From assembly GCF_003575975.1 (NCBI RefSeq), contig NZ_QQXK01000001.1:124001-188000 (forward strand): a stretch of DNA of 64,000 bases. The letters are read 5' to 3'. The position numbers were made by a program, and so were the translations under genes. Shown here piece after piece: positions 29,843 to 36,765 of the stretch (positions within the stretch are counted from its first letter, which is position 1; each line of letters begins with the position of its first letter). The notes beneath the pieces are model-generated. The model was not told the origin of the DNA and searched no databases. It worked only from the letters and a program-made list of their open reading frames with translations. Source of the DNA: Galactobacter valiniphilus. GTDB taxonomy: Bacteria; Actinomycetota; Actinomycetes; Actinomycetales; Micrococcaceae.

Positions 29843-30811
29843 CTAGCGGCCGCGCGCCACGGCGCTGCCCTCGGCGGCGTCCACGGTGGTGACGTCCAGG
29901 AGCAGGTTATCCTCGACCTCGACCAGCTCGGGCTGGAAGGCCTGGATGTGGCGCTTGGACGAAAGGTAGGCGACGCAGCCGCGCGTGCGGCGCAGCTTCT
30001 CGAGCATGACCTGCGTGGCCGGCGTCGCCAGCTCCGCGAGCGGCTGCCCCACGGTGTCCGGCAGGCCGATCTCGTCGCCGAGCGCCTCGGACTCCGGGCG
30101 CGCGCCGTCCTCCTTGGCGGAGACCCAGCGGCCCCAGCGATCCTTGCCCTTCAGGGGCGAGACCTCCTGGCCGGCCGGGGCAGCCGCGGCGAAGTAGTAC
30201 GTGTCGAAGCGGCGCAGCTCGTAGTCGGGCGAAATCCAGTGGCCCACGGGGCGCAGCAGATCGGTCCGCACGCCCCAGCCGCGGCGCTGCAGGAACTCGG
30301 CGAAGGTGAACTCGGCCGAGGCCAGCGCCTGGCGGGCGCGCATCCAGTCCTCGCCCTGGTTGTCCTCGATGAGCGAGAGCGGATCGGGGCCGGCCAGCAG
30401 CACGCCGGTCTCCTCGAAGAGCTCGCGGATCGCGGCCAGGACGTGGCGGCGGGCGAGCATGTGGTCGTTCATGCCGAGCACGGCGGCCCACTTGGCCGGC
30501 GTGGGGCCGAACCAGGGAAGCTGCGCGTCGTCGTCAACGGAGCAGGAGCCGCCGGCGAAGGAGATCATGCCGAGCGGCGATTCAGGGCCGCGCAGGCCGA
30601 GCCAGGCGCGGACGCCGTCGGGGGCGTCGCGCACGAGGAGCACGGAGCTCGCCTCGCGGGCACGGCGCGGCGTGCGGGCGCCCAGCTGCAGCCACGTGCG
30701 CGCGGCGTCCAGGCGGGAGGCCGGCACAGGGAAGAGCCTGCGCAGCACGCCCGTGGCCGGGGGCTCGGTGGAGATGGCGCAGACGGGTGCTGTCGGGGAC
30801 GCCCCGGGCAC
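29843..30811 (-). CDS. Nudix hydrolase family protein
   Basis: 322 residues. The Nudix signature is partial: SFAGGSCSVDDDAQLPWFGP, an insertion containing the helix MNDHMLARRHVLAA, then IRELFEETGVLL (RE-x2-EE-x-G). This long spacing between the glycine strand and the catalytic helix is seen in larger Nudix proteins such as the RNR/NUDT19-like group. HWISPDYELRRFDTYYFAAAAP follows, as in that group. Substrate unknown. The start is uncertain: GTG at 30811 avoids overlap with ridA, while an ATG at 30883 would overlap it by 41 bp. Confidence 0.8.
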   Translation of the reverse strand: MPGASPTAPVCAISTEPPATGVLRRLFPVPASRLDAARTWLQLGARTPRRAREASSVLLVRDAPDGVRAWLGLRGPESPLGMISFAGGSCSVDDDAQLPWFGPTPAKWAAVLGMNDHMLARRHVLAAIRELFEETGVLLAGPDPLSLIEDNQGEDWMRARQALASAEFTFAEFLQRRGWGVRTDLLRPVGHWISPDYELRRFDTYYFAAAAPAGQEVSPLKGKDRWGRWVSAKEDGARPESEALGDEIGLPDTVGQPLAELATPATQVMLEKLRRTRGCVAYLSSKRHIQAFQPELVEVEDNLLLDVTTVDAAEGSAVARGR

Positions 30812-30842
30812 GGCCCGGAACGTCCCCGTCAGCGGGTGATGC

Positions 30843-31334
30843 TCAGGCGTAGGCGACGACAATTTCCACTTCCACGGGGGCATCGATCGGCAGCACGGCC
30901 ACGCCCACGGCGGAGCGGGCGTGGGCGCCGGCCTCGCCGAAGACCTCGGCGAGCAGCTCGGAGGCGCCGTTGATGACGCCGGGCTGGCCGGTGAAGGAGG
31001 GATCGGAGGCCACGAAGCCAACGACCTTGACGACGCGCGTGACGCGGTCGAGGGAGCCGATCTGGGCCTTGACGGCGGCGAGGGCGTTGATGGCGCTGAT
31101 GCGGGCGAGGGCCTTGGCCGCCTCGGCGCTCACCTCGGCGCCGACCTTGCCAACACCCTGGAGCTCGCCGCCCACCGTGGGTAGCTGGCCCGAGGTGTAG
31201 ACGAGGCCCTCATGGGCCAGCGCGGGAACGTAGGCGGCCAGCGGGGCCGCCACGGCGGGAAGCTCGATGCCCAGCTCCGCGAGACGGGCGTCGATACGGC
31301 CGTTCACGGCGTCGGAAGTCGCGTTCACAGACAT
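30843..31334 (-). CDS. RidA/YjgF family protein
   Basis: 163 residues. LPAVAAPLAAYVPALAHEGLVYTSGQLPTVGG at the start and RVVKVVGFVASDPSFTGQPGVINGASELLAEVFGEAGAHARSAVGVAVLPIDAPVEVEIVV at the end give the chorismate-mutase-like fold. The R-S-A-V-G-V in place of R-x-x-V near the C-terminus retains the arginine that binds the carboxylate of imine substrates. Likely role: hydrolysis of reactive 2-aminoacrylate-type enamines. ATG at 31334 with GAGAGG upstream. Sits with the downstream Nudix gene and behind a DUF4177 gene on the same strand. Confidence 0.88.
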   Translation of the reverse strand: MSVNATSDAVNGRIDARLAELGIELPAVAAPLAAYVPALAHEGLVYTSGQLPTVGGELQGVGKVGAEVSAEAAKALARISAINALAAVKAQIGSLDRVTRVVKVVGFVASDPSFTGQPGVINGASELLAEVFGEAGAHARSAVGVAVLPIDAPVEVEIVVAYA

Positions 31335-31348
31335 CTAGTAGAAACCTC

Positions 31349-31558
31349 TCAGAGTGAGTCGCCCAGGGGGCGCTTGAAGTACGCCACCAGGTTGACGGAC
31401 GGTGCCTGGATCATCTCGTTCCCGACCGTGGCGGCGGGGCCGGCGGCCGGCATGGCCAGGACGTTGACGAGCTCCCAGCCGTCGCGGCCCCAGTTGTCCA
31501 GGATCTGCTTGGTCGCGTGCACCATGAGCGGCACGGTTGCGTATTCCCACGTGGTCAT
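31349..31558 (-). CDS. DUF4177 domain protein
   Basis: 69 residues. TTWEYATVPLMVHATKQILDNWGRDGWELVNVL is the characteristic W-E-Y ... W-G-x-x-G-W-E-L pattern of DUF4177, a small soluble domain of unknown function. ATG at 31558; no clear Shine-Dalgarno. Divergent from the penicillin-binding protein gene with only 37 bp between the two ATGs, and 14 bp upstream of ridA. Confidence 0.85.
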   Translation of the reverse strand: MTTWEYATVPLMVHATKQILDNWGRDGWELVNVLAMPAAGPAATVGNEMIQAPSVNLVAYFKRPLGDSL

Positions 31559-31582
31559 GAGGTTCAGCGTATCGCCTGCTTG

Positions 31583-31588
31583 TATCCT
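31583..31588 (+). promoter_or_regulatory. -10 hexamer TATCCT for the penicillin-binding protein gene
   Basis: TATCCT, 7 nt (GGAAGGC), ATG at 31596. The geometry fits a leaderless transcript, although the GGAAGG could also act as a ribosome site on a longer message. Confidence 0.5.
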
Positions 31589-31595
31589 GGAAGGC

Positions 31596-34049
31596 ATGGC
31601 CGAGCGAACATCGCCCCTCATCAACACCGCCACCACCCTCGGGAAGGTCGTCGCCTTCTTCCTGGGTAGTGCGGTGGCTGGCGCCCTCGTGGCGGGAACC
31701 ATGGTCCCCCTGGCGGTGGGAGCCAGCAAGGCCACCGAGGTGGCGGCCGGCGCGTACGACTCCATCGAGATCCCCACGGAGAACGCCGCGATCGCGCAGC
31801 CCTCCACGCTGCTGGATCGCGAAGGCAACGTCCTCGCCAAGTTCTTTGTGCAGAACCGCAAGAGCGTCTCGCTGAAGAACATCTCCCCGTGGATGCAGAA
31901 GGCCATCATCTCCATCGAAGACGAACGCTTCTACGAGCACGGCGGCGTGGACGCCCGCGGCATCGCCCGCGCGCTCGTCTCCAATCTCTCCGGCGCTGGC
32001 AAGCAGGGTGCCTCGACCATCACCCAGCAGTACGTCGCCAACCTCAACGTGAACAACCAGCAGGCCGAGGGCCGGTCCGAGGACGAGATCGCTCGTAACG
32101 GCAACAAGGACATCTCCGACAAGGTCAAGGAGATCAAGTGGGCCAACGAGATCGAGACCAAGATGTCCAAGGACCAGATCCTGCAGGGCTATCTGAACCT
32201 CGTCCCGTTCGCCGGCGCCACCTACGGCGTTGAGGCCGCCTCTGAGCGCTGGTTCTCCAAGTCCGCCAAGGACCTGAACATCGCCGAGGCAGCCCTGCTG
32301 GCCGGCATGGTCCAGCGCCCCACGCTGTACAACCCCGAGGTGAACCCCAAGGCCGCTACCCAGCGCCGCAACGTGGTGCTCGGCGCCATGCTGAAGACGG
32401 GCGCCATCACGCGCGACGAGTACAACAAGGCGGTCAAGTCCAAGATCGCCATCGACCCTTCCGAGGACACCTCGGGCTGCGCCACGGCCGAGGGCGCCGC
32501 GTACTTCTGCCAGTACGTCTTCAACGAGGTCAAGCTCAACCCGATCTTCGGCAAGACCGTGCAGGAGCGCCAGTCGCTGCTCTTCCGCGGCGGCCTGACC
32601 ATCAAGACCACCCTGGATCCGCGCCTGCAGAAGGCCGCCGAGACCCAGGTCGTCAAGACGGTGCCGATCGGCGATCCGGGCGGCCTGGGCGCCGCGCTCG
32701 TGACCCGCGAAAACTCCACGGGCGAGGTCCTCGCCATGGCGCAGAACACCAAGTTCGGCACCGGCAAGGGCAAGACCAAGAACCAGTACACGCAGTACAA
32801 CTTCACCGCTGACTCCGCCCACGGCGGCTCCGGCGGCTTCCAGGGCGGCTCGACGGCCAAGCCGTGGACGGCGCTGGCCTGGATTGAGGCCGGCCACTCC
32901 ATGAACGACGCCGTGGACGCCAAGCGAGACGACTACGGGCCCACCACGCAGTGGAAGGCCTCCTGCGTCTACGGCGGCACGGTGCAGGCCCAGTGGGCCA
33001 ACCTCGGCAACTCCATCAACGGCATGAAGAAGTCCATGTCCGCGAAGTACGGCCTCTACTGGTCCGTCAACACGGCCACGGTCGCCGAGGCCTACAAGCT
33101 CGACACCTGCAAGATCGCCGCGCAGGCCGAGCGCCTGGGCCTCCTCGAGGGCCAGCGCGTCACGGTCGCCAAGCGCGATGAGCAGAACCAGGTCGTCTAC
33201 GAGACGAACAAGGCCGGCAAGAAGGTCGTCGCCACCGAGACGGTCGCCGTGACCCCCAAGGTCCTGGCCTCCCCCGGCCCCTCCTTCGTGCTCGGCTCGC
33301 AGAACGTCACGCCGCTGGCCCAGGCCCGCGCCTTCTCCACCTTCGCCCAGGAGGGCGTGCAGTGCGAGAACACGGTGCTGCTGGAGGTCAAGCAGCGCAA
33401 CGGCAAGCTCATCAACCTGCCCGAGACCGAGTGCAAGCGCCTGTACGACAAGGAAGTCATCGACGAGCTCAACGGCACCCTGACCCAGATCGCCAAGCTG
33501 CGCATCGTCAAGGGCTCCTTCGGCGCCTCCGTGGGTGGCAAGACCGGTACCAACAACAACGCCTCCTCGACCTGGTTCGCCGGCTACACCTCCGGCCTGA
33601 CCACGGTGTCCTGGTTCGGCAACAAGGACGGCACGGTCAAGAAGGGCCTGAACAACGGCGCCGAGCTGCGCGGGGCCAAGATGTACGGCAAGGACTCCAT
33701 GACCTTCGCCGGCCCGCTGTGGACGCAGTACATGGCCAAGGTCTACGACCTGTACCCGCACGAGACGATCGAGCGCACCGACCTGGCCAGCCCTTCCGCC
33801 ACGGGCGGCAAGGCCGCCTCGACCGGCACGGGCACCGGCAAGGGCACCGGCTCGGGTTCGGGCAGCACCAAGTCCGCCGATCCTTCGAGCTCCGCGAAGT
33901 CCACCGACGGCACCAAGTCGACCGACTCCACCAAGTCTCCTGAAAAGACCAAGGAACCGGAGAAGACGAAGACACCGGAGAAGACCAAGGAACCGGTGAA
34001 GACGAAGCAGCCGGAGAAGACGAAGACCCCCGAGAAGACCAAGGACTGA
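31596..34049 (+). CDS. ponA: Class A penicillin-binding protein (transglycosylase/transpeptidase)
   Basis: 817 residues; peptidoglycan synthesis at the outer face of the membrane. One membrane helix at ~15-42. The glycosyltransferase domain shows IEDERFYEHGGVDARGIARAL, GASTITQQYVANL, the KMSKDQILQGYLNLVPFAGATYGVEAAS helix and AEAALLAGMVQRPTLYNP. The transpeptidase domain has STAK (SxxK), YWSVN (SxN) and GGKTGTNNN (KTG). There is no PASTA domain; instead the last ~65 residues are Ser/Thr/Gly/Lys-rich and end in six PEKTKx-type repeats. Syntenic with mycobacterial ponA2. Confidence 0.96.
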   Translation: MAERTSPLINTATTLGKVVAFFLGSAVAGALVAGTMVPLAVGASKATEVAAGAYDSIEIPTENAAIAQPSTLLDREGNVLAKFFVQNRKSVSLKNISPWMQKAIISIEDERFYEHGGVDARGIARALVSNLSGAGKQGASTITQQYVANLNVNNQQAEGRSEDEIARNGNKDISDKVKEIKWANEIETKMSKDQILQGYLNLVPFAGATYGVEAASERWFSKSAKDLNIAEAALLAGMVQRPTLYNPEVNPKAATQRRNVVLGAMLKTGAITRDEYNKAVKSKIAIDPSEDTSGCATAEGAAYFCQYVFNEVKLNPIFGKTVQERQSLLFRGGLTIKTTLDPRLQKAAETQVVKTVPIGDPGGLGAALVTRENSTGEVLAMAQNTKFGTGKGKTKNQYTQYNFTADSAHGGSGGFQGGSTAKPWTALAWIEAGHSMNDAVDAKRDDYGPTTQWKASCVYGGTVQAQWANLGNSINGMKKSMSAKYGLYWSVNTATVAEAYKLDTCKIAAQAERLGLLEGQRVTVAKRDEQNQVVYETNKAGKKVVATETVAVTPKVLASPGPSFVLGSQNVTPLAQARAFSTFAQEGVQCENTVLLEVKQRNGKLINLPETECKRLYDKEVIDELNGTLTQIAKLRIVKGSFGASVGGKTGTNNNASSTWFAGYTSGLTTVSWFGNKDGTVKKGLNNGAELRGAKMYGKDSMTFAGPLWTQYMAKVYDLYPHETIERTDLASPSATGGKAASTGTGTGKGTGSGSGSTKSADPSSSAKSTDGTKSTDSTKSPEKTKEPEKTKTPEKTKEPVKTKQPEKTKTPEKTKD
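33941..34048 (+). repeat. In-frame tandem repeat coding PEKTKx hexapeptides
   Basis: About six 18-bp units encode P-E/V-K-T-K-E/T/Q at the very C-terminus of the penicillin-binding protein. Lysine is AAG nearly throughout. This cationic, proline-spaced tail should lie outside the membrane. Confidence 0.85.
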
Positions 34050-35000
34050 TTGGTGAACGTCGTTCGTCGTGGCCTCGGCCGCGTCGGTGCTCTCGCGGGC
34101 GCCGGCGCGGCCGTCGCCGTCGGGGCCGCGGCCGCGGCCAACGTGGGCACGCGCGACTTCACGGTGCGCGAGGAGACGCTGGACATCCTGCCGCCCGGCC
34201 AGCCGGAGCTGCGGGTTCTGCACCTCTCGGATCTGCACTTCGTGCCCGGCCAATCGGCCAAGACGGTCTTTGTCCGTGAGCTCGCGCAGCTGCGCCCCGA
34301 CCTCGTGGTGAACACTGGCGACAACCTCAGCCACCAGAACGGCATCGACCCGCTCCTGCACGCGCTCGAGCCGCTCATGGCCTTCCCCGGTGTGTTTGTG
34401 CCCGGGTCCAATTGCTACTTCGCGCCGCGCCCGCGCAAGCCCTGGGCGTACCTCGGGCGCAACAAGGACACCTCGGCCACGCTGCGGCACCGCGCGCAGG
34501 ACGAGCTCGACTGGCGCCGCATGCACCGCGAGTTCGCGCTGGCCGGCTGGCAGGACGCGAGCAACCGCGCCTTCTCCCTGCCCCTCGGCGGGCTGCGCCT
34601 CGACGTGAGCGGCGTGGACGATCCGCACCTGCACCGCGACCGCTTCGCCTCCTGGCCCGTCGGCTCCGCCACGGCGGCCGAGGCCCCGCATCTGCGACTG
34701 GCCCTTACGCACGCCCCCTACCGCGACGTCCTGGACGTCTTCACGGCCTCGGGCGCCGAGCTGGTCCTGGCCGGCCACACCCACGGCGGGCAGCTGCGTG
34801 TGCCGCGCTACGGCGCGCTCGTCTCCAATTGCGATCTGCCCACTGGCCTCGCGGCGGGCCTCGGGTTCTGGAGCGCCAAGGGTCACCGTGTGCCCGTCAA
34901 CGTCTCTGCAGGGCTGGGCGCCTCGCGCTTGGTCCCGTTCCGCGTGGCGTGCCGCCCCGAGGCGATCCTGCTGACGCTGCGCCCGCGCGCCGCGGCCTGA
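34050..35000 (+). CDS. Metallophosphoesterase (calcineurin-like), membrane-anchored
   Basis: 316 residues. N-terminal hydrophobic segment (GALAGAGAAVAVGAAAAANVG) suggests a membrane anchor or signal. Metal motifs: LHLSDLHFVPG, VNTGDN, FVPGSNCYFAPRP (in place of GNHD), LTHAPYRDVLD and LAGHTHGGQL. The GSN-type third motif is, from memory, normal in the actinobacterial branch of this family. The substrate is unknown. The TTG start at 34050 abuts the ponA stop directly; GTG at 34053 is an alternative. The pair is conserved beside ponA2 in mycobacteria. Confidence 0.88.
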   Translation: MVNVVRRGLGRVGALAGAGAAVAVGAAAAANVGTRDFTVREETLDILPPGQPELRVLHLSDLHFVPGQSAKTVFVRELAQLRPDLVVNTGDNLSHQNGIDPLLHALEPLMAFPGVFVPGSNCYFAPRPRKPWAYLGRNKDTSATLRHRAQDELDWRRMHREFALAGWQDASNRAFSLPLGGLRLDVSGVDDPHLHRDRFASWPVGSATAAEAPHLRLALTHAPYRDVLDVFTASGAELVLAGHTHGGQLRVPRYGALVSNCDLPTGLAAGLGFWSAKGHRVPVNVSAGLGASRLVPFRVACRPEAILLTLRPRAAA

Positions 35001-35136
35001 GCCCCACTCCCTCGCCCGACGGCGGGTGGTCGGGTTCCCGCCCGACGGCGGGGGCTGGGTCCCGGTCCGGTCGCGCGCGACGGTCGGCCTCGGTCAGCTG
35101 CACGCCCGGCACCCGGCGCGAAGGGGTCCGGACACG

Positions 35137-35176
35137 CCGCGGGGGAGCAACGATCGGGATCGTTGCTCCCCCGCGG
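35137..35176. terminator. 19-bp perfect hairpin between the metallophosphoesterase and the small peptide gene
   Basis: Arms 35137-35155 and 35158-35176 (core GGGGGAGCAACGATC) are exact reverse complements. It lies 9 bp past the stop of the minus-strand 32-codon gene and 136 bp past the plus-strand gene, so it can end both transcripts. Confidence 0.75.
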
Positions 35177-35185
35177 TGTGTCGCG

Positions 35186-35284
35186 TCAGGCGGCGTGCGG
35201 CCAATCGCCGATGCCGCCAAAGCCGAGGCGACGGGCAGACGCCGCGGCGTGTGCCCCAAGGTGGTGCTCAGGGGTTGAGAACAT
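35186..35284 (-). CDS. 32-residue peptide gene divergent from an XRE-TPR regulator (candidate signal peptide)
   Basis: The ATG at 35284 has AGGAGG 8 nt upstream (35293-35298), the strongest ribosome site in the neighbourhood, and the frame closes at 35186 just before a 19-bp hairpin. The peptide begins MFSTPEHHLGAHAAASARR and ends LGFGGIGDWPHAA: positively charged and His-rich first half, then a Gly/Trp hydrophobic end. No hydrophobic signal sequence and no cysteine. I do not recognise a family. Its position head-to-head with a regulator of RRNPP-like architecture suggests a signalling pro-peptide; a small leader or DNA-binding cofactor peptide is also possible. Confidence 0.6.
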   Translation of the reverse strand: MFSTPEHHLGAHAAASARRLGFGGIGDWPHAA

Positions 35285-35302
35285 GGGGGATCCTCCTAGG
35301 TG

Positions 35303-35337
35303 ACACTGTGACGAATGACAGTGTTAGTCAACAGTGA
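35303..35337. promoter_or_regulatory. Operator-like ACA-N-TGT repeats in the divergent regulator/peptide promoter
   Basis: ACACTGT (35303-35309) and its reverse complement ACAGTGT (35318-35324), with a third partial copy ACAGTGA (35331-35337). The minus strand has TTGACT (35331-35326) as a possible -35 for the peptide gene, but the -10 position (CAGTGT) is poor and lies within the first repeat, as expected for an activator-dependent or repressed promoter. Confidence 0.55.
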
Positions 35338-35412
35338 TCCACGAAGTTCGTCAAGGGGTCAAAGGTATGACAGGATCGCCACAGACTTGACACGAACACT
35401 CAGGGGGAGCAC

Positions 35413-36654
35413 ATGGGCTTGAAGTTTGGCGACAAGTTGCGCCGCGCACGGATGGATCTGGGGTTGACCCAGTCGCAGCTCGGGGCGCAGAAATACTCCA
35501 CTAGCTATATTTCTCTGCTCGAGACCGGTAGCCGCGAACCGACCCCGGAGATCATCACCGAGCTCTCCAAGCGCCTCGGGATCGAGCGCGACGTCATGGA
35601 GGCCTGGAACACGCCCGTCTCCCCCGACGAGGCCCAGTTCGTCCTCCTCGAGCACCGCGCCCGCGCCTCGATGACGGCCCACGACTACTCCGACGCGTGC
35701 GACACCGCGGCCGAGGCCGCCGAGCTGGCGCAGTCCATGAAGAACTCCTCGGCGTGGTGGAACATGAGCTTCCTGCGGGCCGAGGGCCTGCGCGAGCTCG
35801 GCCGTATGGAGGACTTTCTCCGCGCCGCCGACGAGGTCCTCGCGCACCCTCTCACCGACGAGTCCGAGGCGCTCAAGGTGCGTGCCGAGACCCTCGTGGC
35901 CTCCGCGAACCAGGGCGCCGGCCGGCTCTACCTGGGCGTCGAGCACGCCCTCAAGGCCACGGCCCTCGCCGAGGACTCCCTGCCCGCCGCCTCCCTCTTC
36001 GCCATCGAGGCCCGCTTTGCGCTCATCGCGTGCCTCGCCGAGTCCGGCCAGCTGGACGAGGCCTGGCGCGCGTGCCAGCGCCTCGACGAGGTCGTCAGCG
36101 GCGACGTCCCGGCCCAGAGCGCTGGTGCCGCGCACTGGGCCATCGGCAACGTGGCCTTCCTGCGGCAGGACATCGACGAGGGCCTGCGCCACCACAACCT
36201 GGCCGCCGAGCGCCTGCACCCCCGTTCCGACATCGAGCTGTGGACCCGCTTCAACAAGGCCTCAGCGAGCGCGCGCATCAGCGCCGGTGCCGTGGAGCCC
36301 GCCACGCTCGCGTGCATCGAGCGCGCCGAGCAGGCCCTGTCCGTCATCGGCGACCTCGGCACCGAGGGCCTCGAGCTCCAGGTCATCCGCGCCCGCTGGC
36401 AGCACGTCAACGGCGACGCGGCCGGCGCACTGCTCGCGCTCGAGCCGGTCCAAGACCGCCTGGGAGAACTCCCCCAACAGGTCAAGGGCGAGGTCGAGCT
36501 GCTCACGGGCCGCTGCCAGCTGGCCCTCGGCGAGCTCGACGACGCGCTCAAGCACCTCAACGCCGCCCGCGAGGACTTCGTGGGCGCCGGGGCCCCGGAG
36601 CGCGCCGTGCTCGCCGTGGAGCTCGCCACGCAGCTGCGCGCCACGCGCCGCTAG
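35413..36654 (+). CDS. XRE-family regulator with C-terminal TPR-like helices (RRNPP-like architecture)
   Basis: 413 residues. Residues 5-60 are an XRE HTH: FGDKLRRARMDLGLTQSQLGAQKYSTSYISLLETGSREPTPEIITELSKRLGI. The remaining ~340 residues are all helical, with alternating Ala/Leu/Glu pairs resembling tetratricopeptide repeats (for example AWRACQRLDEV, AHWAIGNVAFLRQDIDEGLRHHNLAAE, LTGRCQLALGELDDALKHLNAAREDF). This is the layout of Rgg/PlcR/ComR-type peptide-sensing regulators, though in actinobacteria some have other roles. ATG at 35413 with GGGGGAG upstream. Divergent from a 32-codon gene. Confidence 0.85.
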   Translation: MGLKFGDKLRRARMDLGLTQSQLGAQKYSTSYISLLETGSREPTPEIITELSKRLGIERDVMEAWNTPVSPDEAQFVLLEHRARASMTAHDYSDACDTAAEAAELAQSMKNSSAWWNMSFLRAEGLRELGRMEDFLRAADEVLAHPLTDESEALKVRAETLVASANQGAGRLYLGVEHALKATALAEDSLPAASLFAIEARFALIACLAESGQLDEAWRACQRLDEVVSGDVPAQSAGAAHWAIGNVAFLRQDIDEGLRHHNLAAERLHPRSDIELWTRFNKASASARISAGAVEPATLACIERAEQALSVIGDLGTEGLELQVIRARWQHVNGDAAGALLALEPVQDRLGELPQQVKGEVELLTGRCQLALGELDDALKHLNAAREDFVGAGAPERAVLAVELATQLRATRR

Positions 36655-36718
36655 GCGCACCCACGCGCCGTCGGGCACCCTGCCGCCCACACGCCGTCGG
36701 GCACCGAAAAGCACGGAA

Positions 36719-36746
36719 GGCTCCCACCCCGTCCGGGGTGGGAGCC
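36719..36746. terminator. Terminator between the XRE regulator and purD-purC
   Basis: GGCTCCCACCCC, loop GTCC, GGGGTGGGAGCC: a 12-bp perfect stem between convergent genes. Confidence 0.8.
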
Positions 36747-36765
36747 TCTCGCGTGAGCCGAAGAA

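Noticed and set aside
31335-34886. 1183-codon open frame on the minus strand
   Set aside because: It is antisense to the penicillin-binding protein, which has all catalytic motifs. The antisense product is Gly/Arg/Leu-rich without domains; such frames arise from third-position GC bias.
35387-35392. TTGACA as -35 of the XRE regulator gene
   Set aside because: Only 20 bp before the ATG; no room for a -10 and leader. TATGAC at 35366 is a better -10 candidate.
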